Shown: one piece after another, positions 51,571-60,570 of the stretch
Position numbering within the stretch: position 1 is the first letter of the stretch
How the letters are laid out: each line of letters starts with the position of its first letter
NCBI GenBank assembly: GCA_910589125.1
Contig: CAJURX010000005.1
Coordinates: 62,001 to 126,000 of the forward strand
Length of the DNA stretch: 64,000 nucleotides
Reading direction: 5' to 3'
Source: an uncultured Eggerthellaceae bacterium
GTDB lineage: Bacteria > Actinomycetota > Coriobacteriia > Coriobacteriales > Eggerthellaceae
The notes under the pieces: generated by a model
Told to the model about the DNA's origin: nothing
Databases searched by the model: none
The model's input: the letters and a program-made list of their open reading frames with translations, nothing else
Position numbers and translations under genes: made by a program

Positions 51571-53715
51571 TCAGCCCGCGTTGATCCCCTTCAGCTTCTC
51601 CAGCATCACCTGCACGTTCAGCGGCTTGGGCAGGAAGTCATCCATCCCGCTCTCGAGCGCGCGCTTCCTATCCTCAGCAAAGGTGGAAGCCGTGCATGCG
51701 AAGATGCGCACGGTGGAGGCATCCGGCCTCTCCAGCTGCCTGATCTCCCTGGCGGCCTCGTAGCCGTCCATGACCGGCATGTGCGCATCCATGAGTATGG
51801 CCGCTATCTCCCCTTCGGCTGAGGCGGCGAAGGCCTCCACCGCCTCTTGGCCGTTGGCAGCCAAGGCTATCTCATACCCCTCCTCCTGGAGGATGCTCGA
51901 TATGATCTCGGCGTTGAGGTCGTTATCCTCTGCCACCAATATCCTCACGGGCGCTGCCTCGCAGCTCAGCCCTTCCTGCTCAGGCGAAGGCATTGCTCCG
52001 TCCGCAGCGGGAGCAGCACCCAGCGAAGATGGACCATCCGCACCAGCAAGCGGCATGGTCACCACGACCGTGAACGTGGAGCCCTTGTCCAGCTCGCTCT
52101 CCACGCTGATGGTGCCGCCCATCTGGCTCACCAGAAGGCTGCTGATGGCCATGCCGAGCCCCGTCCCCTTCTGGCTATCATCGTTGAAGGTGCGCTCCTG
52201 CGTGAACGCATCGAAGATGCGCCTCTGGAACGACGGCGTCATCCCGCATCCCGTATCTTGGATGATGAACGTGGTGACCACGCGGTCATGCGCGCTCGGA
52301 AGCTCTTGCTTGACGGTGACCGTGATGGAGCCGCCCTCGGGCGTGAATTTCGCCGCATTGGACAGGATATTCATCAGCACTTGGCTCAAGCGCGTCTCAT
52401 CGCCCCTCACCTGCGGATACGGCACATCCATATCCACTTGGAATCCGATCCCCCGCGCCGCAATGGACTCGCGCTGCATCTCGCAGACATTGTCCACTGA
52501 CGCCACGAGATCGAAGGGGCGCGCATCCAGCTCCACCTTGCCCGCATGCAGCTTGGACACATCCAAGATGTCGTTCACCAGCGATAAGAGGTATGCCGCC
52601 GCCTTGTCCATCTTGCGGACATACCCCTCCATGGCTTCGCGGTCATCAAGATGTCGCTCCATCAGATGATTGAGGCCGATGATGCCGTTGAGGGGCGTGC
52701 GTATCTCGTGGCTCATGTTCGACAGGAACTCCGAGCGCGCCGTTGCCTTGGCATCCGCGAGGATGGTCTTCTTCGAGGAATGATAGATCAGCAGCATCAT
52801 GACGATGAGCAGGAGCACCACGGTCACGAGCATCACGATGGTCATGGTGATGAAGGGAGCGAAATGCTGGTCGAACACGCTCATGGGCACCGTCATGATG
52901 AACGCCCATGCCGTGCCTTCGACCGGAGCGAAGCTCATGACCAGCCGCTCTCCCGTTGCCGTGGTGCAATTGATGACGAAGCTCTTTCCTTCGCCGATGT
53001 TGCGTCTCACATCATCGATCGTGACCCCATCCTCGATGGAGCCCGTCTTCAAGACGTTGTAGAAGTTGTCGCGCCCCGCCAGGTCAGCCGCATGAGCCCC
53101 GCTCACGATGTAGTAGCCCTGCGGATTCACCACGCTGGAGATGCCTTGCCCATCGAAGCTCTCTATCATGAGCTGGTCGCTGATGATGGACAGGTCGCTG
53201 CGCCCGAGCATGGCCACGATCCGATGGCCGCCGATGACCATGTCATCCAGCTTGATGCCGTAGATGAGCGATTCCTTGATGGTCTCGAGGCGCCCGTTCG
53301 CGTCATCGTAGAGGATGGCGAAATGATCGCGACCATCTGAGAACATCTCATCATAGGTATGCATGGAAGCATCCAGCCTGACGTACGAGCTGCTATAGAG
53401 GTCCCCATTCGCATCCAGCATGTAAATGGCATTGAAGAGGGCAGACGATGCGGCCTCCAGGTTCATCTGCTCCTGAGCCTCTTCCATGCTCTCCACGTCA
53501 TAGACGCGCATGCGCTTGGCGACGGAATCCAGACGCGCATACGAATTGTCCAGAGAGCCTTCGATGGTCTCCACATCGTGTCGGGATATCTCATGCATCG
53601 TGCTCATGAGGTTGCCCGCGACGGTGCTCTGCAGCTGAACGAGATAGATGCATACGGCGCCCACCATCAACACGATGGCCGCCAAGACGATGACGATGTA
53701 TCTCCTCTTGCTCAG
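51571..53715 (-). CDS. Hybrid sensor histidine kinase/response regulator
   Basis: A 714-residue hybrid kinase. An N-terminal helix and a periplasmic sensor region (about 40-285) are followed by a second helix (TIVMLVTVVLLLIVMMLLIY), a HisKA domain with the phospho-accepting histidine in SNMSHEIRTPLNG, an HATPase domain (DTGCGMTPSFQRR, GTGLGMAIS) and a C-terminal REC domain with its aspartate in AILMDAHMPVMDGYEA. The start is proposed as CTG 53715: GGGGAGG lies eight bases upstream and the encoded SKRRYIVIVLAAIVL gives a proper positive-charge start. The next candidate, TTG 53685, has no well-spaced SD. The binding-protein gene follows directly. Confidence 0.85.
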   Translation of the reverse strand: MSKRRYIVIVLAAIVLMVGAVCIYLVQLQSTVAGNLMSTMHEISRHDVETIEGSLDNSYARLDSVAKRMRVYDVESMEEAQEQMNLEAASSALFNAIYMLDANGDLYSSSYVRLDASMHTYDEMFSDGRDHFAILYDDANGRLETIKESLIYGIKLDDMVIGGHRIVAMLGRSDLSIISDQLMIESFDGQGISSVVNPQGYYIVSGAHAADLAGRDNFYNVLKTGSIEDGVTIDDVRRNIGEGKSFVINCTTATGERLVMSFAPVEGTAWAFIMTVPMSVFDQHFAPFITMTIVMLVTVVLLLIVMMLLIYHSSKKTILADAKATARSEFLSNMSHEIRTPLNGIIGLNHLMERHLDDREAMEGYVRKMDKAAAYLLSLVNDILDVSKLHAGKVELDARPFDLVASVDNVCEMQRESIAARGIGFQVDMDVPYPQVRGDETRLSQVLMNILSNAAKFTPEGGSITVTVKQELPSAHDRVVTTFIIQDTGCGMTPSFQRRIFDAFTQERTFNDDSQKGTGLGMAISSLLVSQMGGTISVESELDKGSTFTVVVTMPLAGADGPSSLGAAPAADGAMPSPEQEGLSCEAAPVRILVAEDNDLNAEIISSILQEEGYEIALAANGQEAVEAFAASAEGEIAAILMDAHMPVMDGYEAAREIRQLERPDASTVRIFACTASTFAEDRKRALESGMDDFLPKPLNVQVMLEKLKGINAG

Positions 53716-53791
53716 GTCCGTACCCTCCCCGATATGGCCCGACCTTTAGCCTCTAGTGTATCGCTCTTGGCCGCATTTGGCTCCCGAAAGG

Positions 53792-53822
53792 GGAAGACCG
53801 GCCCATAGAGGACCGGCCTTCC
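53792..53822 (-). terminator. Hairpin terminator after the DUF5692-like gene
   Basis: GGAAGGCCGGTCC and GGGCCGGTCTTCC (minus strand) form 13 pairs with two G-U, followed by CCTTTCGGG. It lies 36 bp after the stop at 53858. Confidence 0.6.
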
Positions 53823-53857
53823 AGAGATGCCGCTGTGCTCTCTTCGTGAGGCGAGGG

Positions 53858-55018
53858 CTATTCGTTGCGCCTCTCCGTATCATCGGATGCCTTCGCCACA
53901 TCCACGATCGCATCTCCCGCTCCATCCTTCGCCACGTAGACGTATCCGATCGTCCCCTCTGCGGGCAGCTCGTTGTAGGCCACCGTCTCAGCGATCTCAG
54001 GAGCCGTTGCGCTCTTGGGCATGGTCTCCAGCAGATATGCCGTGTCAGCACGACGCGCCATGGCCTCGCGGAAGTCCTTCGTGCCCACGAACACCTCCTG
54101 CTTGTACGGGTTCACGCCGAGCTTCTTCGAGCGATAGATGATGTAGGCCAGCGCCGCGATGTTCGCGACCAAAGCCAAAAGCGACACGACGAGGTTCACA
54201 TCGGGGTTGTTCACCGACTGCACCGCGAAGATGGAATCATTCGCGAACATGGGCACCATCTGGCAGAACATGCACCACATGGCCAGCGTGAACGCGCGAT
54301 TCTGGATCCACCCGCCCTTGTTCCACATGAGCCCTGCGATGGTCGGTGCCAAGAGCAGTGCGATGCCGGCATACCAGGAGTGCGTGGGCAGGTTGTTGTA
54401 GGTGTAGCAGAAGTTCCAGATGTCGTAGGAGATGATGAACACCCAGGTCATGTCAGGCCACAGCATGTCCTGGCGCTTCTTCGAGATATAGATGCCGAAC
54501 CAGCCGGTCATGCAGGCGATGTTCAGCAGGCCAGCAACGCCATTGAACACGTTGTGCCAACCGCCATGCAGCGTGACGCCCTCAGTGGTGACCCACGTGG
54601 TGCCGAACGCGCGGAAGGCGCTCTCGAAGTCGCTCACCACGGCGATGAGGATGTTGATGGCCACGATGACGAACGGGAATGCCTTGAACCAATGGCTGCG
54701 CCCTATCTTGCCCCAGCTGTACTTCAACGCCATGAAGCCGATGCACCCGGCCAAGGCAGCGTATACCTTCGCGTAATGGAACCAGCTGTTCATATCGGTG
54801 TGTGTGGGATTGGCGAGCGCCCAATCAGCACCCATGGCTGCGCTGATCTCAACAGCCAGACAGTAGACGGTCATGACGGCCGCCATGCCGAAGAACATGA
54901 TGATGCCGCCGGCCTTCGTTCGCCGAGCGAACTCGTTCAGCAAGATCAGCGCCACGAGCACCATGACCAGTCCCGACCATTGATACAGCGCATTCGGCCC
55001 GTATACATCGAATAGCAT
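53858..55018 (-). CDS. Polytopic membrane protein, DUF5692-like
   Basis: A 386-residue protein with eight to nine hydrophobic helices in the first 310 residues, then a hydrophilic tail of about 75 residues. Aromatic-rich conserved-looking segments are TWVFIISYDIWNFCYTYNNLP and TLHGGWHNVFNGVAGLLN. I recall a similar family as DUF5692 in Eggerthellaceae, with unknown function, so the name is tentative. GGTAAGGAGG precedes the ATG. It lies 14 bp after the TetR gene stop and is likely the regulated target. Confidence 0.55.
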   Translation of the reverse strand: MLFDVYGPNALYQWSGLVMVLVALILLNEFARRTKAGGIIMFFGMAAVMTVYCLAVEISAAMGADWALANPTHTDMNSWFHYAKVYAALAGCIGFMALKYSWGKIGRSHWFKAFPFVIVAINILIAVVSDFESAFRAFGTTWVTTEGVTLHGGWHNVFNGVAGLLNIACMTGWFGIYISKKRQDMLWPDMTWVFIISYDIWNFCYTYNNLPTHSWYAGIALLLAPTIAGLMWNKGGWIQNRAFTLAMWCMFCQMVPMFANDSIFAVQSVNNPDVNLVVSLLALVANIAALAYIIYRSKKLGVNPYKQEVFVGTKDFREAMARRADTAYLLETMPKSATAPEIAETVAYNELPAEGTIGYVYVAKDGAGDAIVDVAKASDDTERRNE

Positions 55019-55032
55019 GCTTGCCTCCTTAC

Positions 55033-55638
55033 CTAGGGCCTGTCCAAATAGAGCGTCTGCGCGATCACGTCAGCGATCACCTGATCATCCGCATCTGGGT
55101 GAGTGCGCAGATACCCGATCACACCGAGCGTGAGCACGTAGAACGTCTCATACAGGTGTTCGATCCGTATCTCATGGAGCTTTCCGTAGTCCTTGACCGT
55201 GTTCTCGATCATGTGCGTGGCGATGTGATGCGTCACGCGATTCACGAACTCCAGATACAGCGCGGAGTTCTCCTCGGAGGCAAGCGCAGCATGGAGGGGG
55301 CTGTTCTCGAACAGGCCGACCCTCAGCAAGCGCACGACAGAGGTCAGTGCGTCATCTATCTTGCCCTGCTGGCGTTCGCCATCCCAGTAGGTGAGCGCTT
55401 CGATGTATTCCTCTACCAGCGAATCCAGGACAGCCAACGTGAGCTCGTCCTTGTCCTTGAAGTAGTGATAGAACAGCGATCGCGTCATGCCCACGCGAGC
55501 CGCGATATCTTGGATGGAGGTCTTGGTGAGGCCCTTCTCCTCATAGAGGTCGCGCGCAACCGAGATGATCTCCGCGCGGCGAGCTTCCGCCTTCGGAGAC
55601 ATCTGCTCTATGCTGCCACCCTCCTGCACGCGCGCCAT
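55033..55638 (-). CDS. TetR family transcriptional regulator
   Basis: A 201-residue repressor. The N-terminal HTH is clear (DLYEEKGLTKTSIQDIAARVGMTRSLFYHYFKDKDELTLAV), and the C-terminal ligand domain is divergent. Starts at ATG 55638 (GGTGGGG upstream) and GTG 55647 are nearly equivalent. It precedes the DUF5692-like gene, which it probably represses together with itself. Confidence 0.88.
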   Translation of the reverse strand: MARVQEGGSIEQMSPKAEARRAEIISVARDLYEEKGLTKTSIQDIAARVGMTRSLFYHYFKDKDELTLAVLDSLVEEYIEALTYWDGERQQGKIDDALTSVVRLLRVGLFENSPLHAALASEENSALYLEFVNRVTHHIATHMIENTVKDYGKLHEIRIEHLYETFYVLTLGVIGYLRTHPDADDQVIADVIAQTLYLDRP

Positions 55639-55691
55639 GTGCCCCACCGCTCTTCTCCCTGGATCACCATGTGCTCCACACGGTACGGCGG

Positions 55692-55710
55692 CATTGACGG
55701 AGCGTCAATG
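55692..55710. promoter_or_regulatory. Dyad upstream of tetR
   Basis: CATTGACG (55692-55699), GAG, CGTCAATG (55703-55710): a perfect 8-bp inverted repeat 54 bp before tetR. Its core differs by one base from the dyad before the MerR gene at 57177. A further CGTCAAT half-site follows at about 55727. Confidence 0.6.
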
Positions 55711-55798
55711 AACACAATCGACATATCGTCAATATCAGCCGATCTGTCACCCTGGCGTAACGACCGGGTAAGGAAGCCCAGGGGAGGAATGCGGTCAG

Positions 55799-56335
55799 CT
55801 AGCGGATGCAGAAGGGCAGGATCTGGCGATACGCGCTGATGAGCTGATCCAAGGATACGGCAGCATTGGCAGGGCTCGTAGAGGGAAGCCGCGTGCACGG
55901 GATGCCCGTGATGGGCGCACAGTGCTTCTCGTAGAGAGAGGCCGCCTTCGCACCCGTGCAGAATACAGCCTCCACGCAAGTGCGCTCCAACAGCCACGGG
56001 ATGTCGTTCGGGATGCATTCCGTGATGCTGCTGTCGCTCGCACCGGTGATGGTGCACTCGGCGAGCACATCCCAGAGCGCTATGCCGTGCGTCAGCATGA
56101 GAGCGCGCTTCTCCTCGTTCGTCTGGGGCAGAGGCGCCCCGAAGAGCGCCGCCATCACGCGCCAGAAGCGGTTCTGCGGATGACCGTAGTAGAAGCCCGC
56201 TTCGCGAGACTTCGGAGACGGCATGGTGCCCAGCACGAGGACGCGAGAGCGTGCGTCATAGACCGGCTCTATCGTGTGCTGCACGCGCATGGGTGCGCTG
56301 CCCTCTCTGCGCGCTTTGGCCGCCTCCGCTCCCAT
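55799..56335 (-). CDS. DNA-deoxyinosine (hypoxanthine) glycosylase, UDG superfamily
   Basis: A 178-residue protein of the UDG superfamily branch that removes deaminated bases (hypoxanthine, uracil) from DNA. Motif 1 reads VLVLGTMPSPKSREAGFYYG, with HPQNRFWRVMAALFG after it; C-terminal LPSTSPANA matches the family motif 2. ATG 56335 follows GAGGAGG and lies 13 bp after the MerR stop. The longer frame to 56635 is antisense to the MerR gene's coding sense and was rejected. Confidence 0.8.
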   Translation of the reverse strand: MGAEAAKARREGSAPMRVQHTIEPVYDARSRVLVLGTMPSPKSREAGFYYGHPQNRFWRVMAALFGAPLPQTNEEKRALMLTHGIALWDVLAECTITGASDSSITECIPNDIPWLLERTCVEAVFCTGAKAASLYEKHCAPITGIPCTRLPSTSPANAAVSLDQLISAYRQILPFCIR

Positions 56336-56348
56336 GGGGCCTCCTCGC

Positions 56349-57146
56349 CTATTCTGTGCGCTCGGACGCCTGGTAAGCGCGCACAGCATCCGCCAGGAAC
56401 GCGGTCGCACCCGCACCTGCCGCAGAATCGTAGTAGGACACGAACCGCGGATCCGCGCCATAGCCCTGCACCAAGCCCAGATATGCTTCCCTGTCGCTGA
56501 TGCCGCCCCAATGGATGGACACCCAACGCTCGTGCATCCGAGCGAGCTCGCGCGCCTTCGCGCTGCTCGCATCTCCCGTTGCCATGGCAAGGCGCAGCTG
56601 CACCTTGATGGATTCCTCCAACAGCTCCTTCGCATCCCACTCGTCTTGGGAGAGCGCCATCATCCGCGCGTTGGAGGCATCTATCGCGTCATCGCCATAT
56701 CGCTCGCGTGCCTCCGCACCGTACGTTGCCTCGAATTCCCGCAGGCCCTGAGCCTTGAGCTCTTCAAAGGCATCTCTTGCTTCCATATGATCTATCCTCT
56801 CGATCGCTCGCATGGCGGCCTCCGTGTGCGCCGCCACCAGCTTCAATGACTCACCCTGGGCGCGCAGGGTGAGGAGGTGGTGAGCAAGCGCGTCATAGAG
56901 AGATGCGCTCTTCCCATCAAGGAGCTCGCGTATCGTGCCCAGCGGAAGCCCGCAGAGCTTCATGGCCTGGATCTGAGCGAGCCGCTTCGCGTCGGCATCC
57001 GCGTACGCACGATACCCGTTCCCTGACCGGTGCGGGCACAACAGCCCGATGCTCTCGTAATAGCGAAGAGTGCGCGTGCTCACCCCCGCTTGCTCTGCTA
57101 GCTCACGGGGACGCATCCACTTCGTGCCGCCTGATGTCGCATCCAC
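56349..57146 (-). CDS. MerR family regulator with TipAS domain
   Basis: A 265-residue protein. The N-terminal MerR HTH (RELAEQAGVSTRTLRYYESIGLL, GNGYRAYADADAKRL) is followed by a coiled-coil and a C-terminal TipAS-like domain (FEATYGAEARERYG, HERWVSIHWG, YYDSAAGAGATAFLADAVR). TipAS domains bind thiopeptide-like drugs or other compounds. The start is GTG 57146, with AAGGAGGTG seven bases upstream. A near-perfect MerR dyad lies 30 bp upstream, so it is probably autoregulated. Confidence 0.85.
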   Translation of the reverse strand: MDATSGGTKWMRPRELAEQAGVSTRTLRYYESIGLLCPHRSGNGYRAYADADAKRLAQIQAMKLCGLPLGTIRELLDGKSASLYDALAHHLLTLRAQGESLKLVAAHTEAAMRAIERIDHMEARDAFEELKAQGLREFEATYGAEARERYGDDAIDASNARMMALSQDEWDAKELLEESIKVQLRLAMATGDASSAKARELARMHERWVSIHWGGISDREAYLGLVQGYGADPRFVSYYDSAAGAGATAFLADAVRAYQASERTE

Positions 57147-57176
57147 GCTCTCACACCTCCTTGGCAGCCATCATGG

Positions 57177-57197
57177 ACCTTGACGCAGCGTCAAGGT
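57177..57197 (-). promoter_or_regulatory. MerR-type operator/promoter dyad
   Basis: ACCTTGACG (57177-57185), CAG, CGTCAAGGT (57189-57197): perfect 9-bp inverted repeat, similar to sites of TipA/BmrR-like regulators that overlap a -35 TTGACG. It lies between the gamma carbonic anhydrase stop and the MerR start. Confidence 0.7.
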
Positions 57198-57204
57198 CAA
57201 GCCC

Positions 57205-57711
57205 CTAGAGCAGACCCTCCTCAGCAAGGGTGCGACCGATGCTCACGTATTCCTGACAATTCACCGTGAGGCTGGCGAGCTCTTCTTCGGTGAGGTCGCG
57301 TGCGACCTTGGCAGGGGACCCGACGATCAATACGCCATCCGGCGCATCCATCTTGCCCGCCACGAGGGCGCCGGCACCGATGAGGCACCGCCTCCCGATC
57401 CTCGCGCCGTCGAGCACGATGGCGCCCATTCCCACCAGAGATCCATCGCCTATGGTGCAGCCGTGCAGGATGGCACCGTGCCCCACGGACACATCCTCTC
57501 CCACCACGACATCGCCATCGATGGGAACGTGCAGGCATGCGAGCTCTTGGATGTTGCTGCGCGCGCCGATGCGCACATGGCCGCCCATGTCTCCCCGCAG
57601 CACAGCGCCGTAGAGCACTGTGACATCTTCGGCGATATGCACATCCCCCACGACGGTGGCGTTGGAAGCTATCTTCGCGGTTGGGTGCACCTCAGGCGTT
57701 CCGTATGCCAT
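57205..57711 (-). CDS. Gamma-class carbonic anhydrase-like protein (left-handed beta-helix)
   Basis: A 168-residue hexapeptide-repeat protein of the PaaY/YrdA/CamH group. Family blocks LRGDMGGHVRIGARSNIQELACLH, then VGHGAILHGCTIGD, contain the three zinc histidines expected at the trimer interface. Left-handed helix turns are visible up to LIGAGALVAGK. Activity as carbonic anhydrase is plausible; many members are uncharacterised acyltransferase-like proteins. The start ATG 57711 is upstream of the TGA-flanked gap. Confidence 0.85.
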   Translation of the reverse strand: MAYGTPEVHPTAKIASNATVVGDVHIAEDVTVLYGAVLRGDMGGHVRIGARSNIQELACLHVPIDGDVVVGEDVSVGHGAILHGCTIGDGSLVGMGAIVLDGARIGRRCLIGAGALVAGKMDAPDGVLIVGSPAKVARDLTEEELASLTVNCQEYVSIGRTLAEEGLL

Positions 57712-57796
57712 GTCATCTCCTATCCCTCGTTCGTGAAGGAGACATTAGACCACAGCGGAGTGCGAGCGAGGCATGAGCGCGGTGGCGAAGGGACGT

Positions 57797-58444
57797 TCAG
57801 CACAGCTGATCTGCGAGAGCCTCCATGGAAGCGCAGAGGTGGTCAGGAGCTTCGGCTTCGAGCGCGTCCGCTGAGAACATGCCCCAGAGCGCTGCATAGG
57901 TCGTGCATCCGGCCGCATTGCCCGCTTGCATGTCATACGGGCTGTCACCGATATAGGCGCAGGCAGAGGCGGGGAGCTGCAGGAGATGGCAGCCATGCAG
58001 GATGGGGCCGGGGTCGGGCTTGTGCTCGGGCCAGTCATCAGAGCCGATGAGGAAGTCGAAGAACGACAGGATGCCACAGAGGTCAAGGCCGCGCTCGGCC
58101 ATCTTGTGGCGCTTGGATGTCACGACGCCCATGCGATATCCCGCGTCGCGCAAGCGCTCAAGCGCTTCCTTCGTGCCAGGGAACGCTCGCACGCCTGTAT
58201 CGTGGATGGCATCGTTGTGCTCGCGATAATCCGCCACCATCGCGTCGGCTTGAGCGGCGTCCCCGCCCGCGAAATGGAGCATCTGATCCAGCAGCGGCGT
58301 GCCAACGCCCTGCATGAGCTCTGCATCAGTATAGGAGGCTCCATAGAGGTCATTCACGGTTTGCCGCATGGATGCCAGGATGATGCCCTGGGTATCGATC
58401 AACGTGCCATCCGCGTCGAACAGCAGCCCCTTCGTCTCGGTCAT
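57797..58444 (-). CDS. HAD-family phosphatase (phosphoglycolate phosphatase-like)
   Basis: A 215-residue HAD hydrolase. Motif I is LLFDADGTLIDT (DxDGT), the four-helix cap follows, motif II/III are VVTSKRHKMAERGLD and motif IV is YIGDSPYDMQAG. It resembles Gph/PgmB-type enzymes; the substrate is not fixed. Its ATG overlaps by four bases (ATGA) the stop of a short ORF upstream (58441-58641). Confidence 0.88.
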   Translation of the reverse strand: MTETKGLLFDADGTLIDTQGIILASMRQTVNDLYGASYTDAELMQGVGTPLLDQMLHFAGGDAAQADAMVADYREHNDAIHDTGVRAFPGTKEALERLRDAGYRMGVVTSKRHKMAERGLDLCGILSFFDFLIGSDDWPEHKPDPGPILHGCHLLQLPASACAYIGDSPYDMQAGNAAGCTTYAALWGMFSADALEAEAPDHLCASMEALADQLC

Positions 58445-58641
58445 GGATATGCTCCCCTTCCCACTGCGAACGCTTCACCATGGCAGCACTCGCAATCTCC
58501 TCTGATGCGCACAAGGGGCACCGCCACGCCGCTTGCGGTGACCATGAGCATCCACCTATCCCTCAGAACCTCACGGCCTATATCCGCATCCCCTATCACG
58601 CAAGCACCCAATTCCCAGGACCACTGCTCCAACCCATGCAA
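58441..58641 (-). CDS. Short ORF coupled to the HAD gene
   Basis: A 66-residue frame with a TTG start at 58641 (upstream in-frame stop) whose TGA overlaps the HAD ATG. It contains DIGREVLRDRWMLMVTASG and a cysteine group GDCECCHGE. No family is recognised and the SD is weak, so the overlap is the main evidence. The 58642-58951 stretch above it shows no gene I can support. Confidence 0.3.
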   Translation of the reverse strand: MHGLEQWSWELGACVIGDADIGREVLRDRWMLMVTASGVAVPLVRIRGDCECCHGEAFAVGRGAYP

Positions 58642-58951
58642 TGCTCACGCGCGTCCTCAGACCCTTCACCATAACCCATATTCCAAAACTGTCGAGGATG
58701 CTCCCTGGGACCGCTCCAAATCTATGAGAAAACGTTTCCGTGATGGTTTCCCCCAAAAGCGATAGCACAGCATCAGCACCCTTGCGTCCTCTCAATAACT
58801 AGCGTTATCGCGGTGCATCTGTTGTCCCCCTTTTTTCACATGCAACCTACGCTGAGGATAGCGCGTTCGACTTTCAGCGGCATTCCATAAGGAGCAGACG
58901 TGAATCACGCTCGCTGATGCATGAAACCGCCTCCGCATCGCTTCGCATTCC

Positions 58952-59785
58952 TCAGTCCACATCGACATCCCAATGCTCCTCAATAAAGGCTGCAAGCTCA
59001 CCGTGGTTATCTTTGTATATTTGCTCAAGCTCATGTCGTATCGGTATGATTTCCTCGAGGAAAGACCTATCGCTGTTCAGGCTCATGCCCGATTGACCTT
59101 CTATCCAATTCTCAAGAGCTTCAAAATGCCTCGATTGAGTGTATTCGTATACCGAAGCCCAATAATCCGCTAAGTAAGAGATAACTTTTCCACATGCGAT
59201 AGAGTAATCACCATACTGATAGATGGCAGCCGTTCTTCCGCTACTCAGATCAATAAATTCAGGATGACCTTCGAGGGGTAGGTGAATATACCGAGAAAGA
59301 GCCCCATACATCCGCCCCACCGGTACGACCTTCTTCTTGAGGGCATTAATGGTCTTCTGCGGTTGGATCTCTGCATCTTCAGGATTCTCTGCATCAGCAA
59401 TCGCAAAGGCCCATGCTATCTGCTCCAACATCAATCGACTCAGAGCATGTCCTTCGATCAGATGACCCTCTCGATAAAGCCACGCAGCAGCATAGTATGT
59501 ATTTCTCGCTCGCGATAACGCTGCATCGGCATACACTTCCCCGCAGGTTGGAGAAACAGCCGGATTCATCCGATTCAGCGTTTCTTCCATGTGCTTCTTT
59601 CCCGCAAAATACATTCTTTGAAAGCTGGCATACAGGGCGGAAGGCTCACTGGACATCTGATCAGCATACATCCTGAATGCATGGTCCATTCCAGTGCCAA
59701 GATGGTACGCAATGATGGCAGATTCAAGGTATTGAGCCAGTTTTCCGGTATTGCCCTCGGCGCAAGAATAAGTGTTGACCCGCAC
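58952..59785 (-). CDS. Hypothetical protein, likely C-terminal part of a frameshifted gene
   Basis: A 277-residue frame, all-helical by eye (ALSRARNTYYAAAWLYREGH, LEQIAWAFAIADAENP), resembling DUF5677/HEPN-like helical proteins at best; no firm family. Its GTG at 59785 has no SD and lies inside the previous gene, whose reading frame is off by one from here on. The lower GC and codon use match the AT-richer island. Translated as a continuation of 59786-60570, it would give one protein of about 538 residues. Confidence 0.5.
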   Translation of the reverse strand: MRVNTYSCAEGNTGKLAQYLESAIIAYHLGTGMDHAFRMYADQMSSEPSALYASFQRMYFAGKKHMEETLNRMNPAVSPTCGEVYADAALSRARNTYYAAAWLYREGHLIEGHALSRLMLEQIAWAFAIADAENPEDAEIQPQKTINALKKKVVPVGRMYGALSRYIHLPLEGHPEFIDLSSGRTAAIYQYGDYSIACGKVISYLADYWASVYEYTQSRHFEALENWIEGQSGMSLNSDRSFLEEIIPIRHELEQIYKDNHGELAAFIEEHWDVDVD

Positions 59786-60570
59786 CCGATGACGATGTGA
59801 TCTTCTTGCAAGCAGCGCTCAGCCATTGAGCGATCAGCACCAAGAATATCCACAAAAGCATCCTTGTCATCTTCCCCTTCTCCAAAACACGTCATCTCTT
59901 CCGAATCAAAGAGCCCAGTAGCTTCTTTGGGCTCATCCATGAAATGGTCATGGATTTCATAAAGCAGCTCTTTCGTATCGTCCCATATATAGCCATTCGC
60001 CTCGAACAGACTTGGGGACCTATGGTCAACGGAACGGGGGTCGAATTCCGTCAGCTTCGCCTGTTCTTCATAATACTCATCATTGCAATCAGCCATATAG
60101 CAGATGATCTCTGGCATCACATTCGAATGCCGGAATATGACTCGAGGAATCAATCCGAAAAAATCACGTAGGTTCACTGCATCGACAGCCTCGCTTGAAA
60201 GCTCCAACGTATGCACATAGAACACATTCCGACACAAACCATCAGAGCGCTCAAGAACACCTTCCGCATTCAAAGACTCAGCAATGACGAACAAATCTGC
60301 TGAACAGTCATCGCATAAGCTAACGAGGTCCCACCCATCTAGATTCGCCTGTGTCCCTAGAAGCAACGCACCCACCATTCGCCCTACCCGATTTTCCCTG
60401 CATTCGTATCCTGGCGTCGCAGGAATGCCCTCTTCGTCCTCAATTACAAAATCGATCATCATCCATTTGATATACCGATACATCTCTTCAGGCCAAAGAG
60501 CCTCGTACTCCTCGTCGCTCTTCGAAAGAGTTGAAATCTGAAGCCTCTCAAGGTCGATTCGCTTTCCCAT
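59575..60570 (-). CDS. Hypothetical protein, likely N-terminal part of a frameshifted gene
   Basis: ATG 60570 follows GAGGAGG. The first 260 residues look coherent (WPEEMYRYIKWMMIDFVIED, FFGLIPRVIFRHSNVMPEII), acidic and Cys-poor. The last 70 residues (ILAPRAIPENWLNTLNLPS onwards, ending RERSTWKKR) overlap the other frame by 211 bp and look out of frame. No family is recognised. Confidence 0.5.
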   Translation of the reverse strand: MGKRIDLERLQISTLSKSDEEYEALWPEEMYRYIKWMMIDFVIEDEEGIPATPGYECRENRVGRMVGALLLGTQANLDGWDLVSLCDDCSADLFVIAESLNAEGVLERSDGLCRNVFYVHTLELSSEAVDAVNLRDFFGLIPRVIFRHSNVMPEIICYMADCNDEYYEEQAKLTEFDPRSVDHRSPSLFEANGYIWDDTKELLYEIHDHFMDEPKEATGLFDSEEMTCFGEGEDDKDAFVDILGADRSMAERCLQEDHIVIGCGSTLILAPRAIPENWLNTLNLPSLRTILALEWTMHSGCMLIRCPVSLPPCMPAFKECILRERSTWKKR

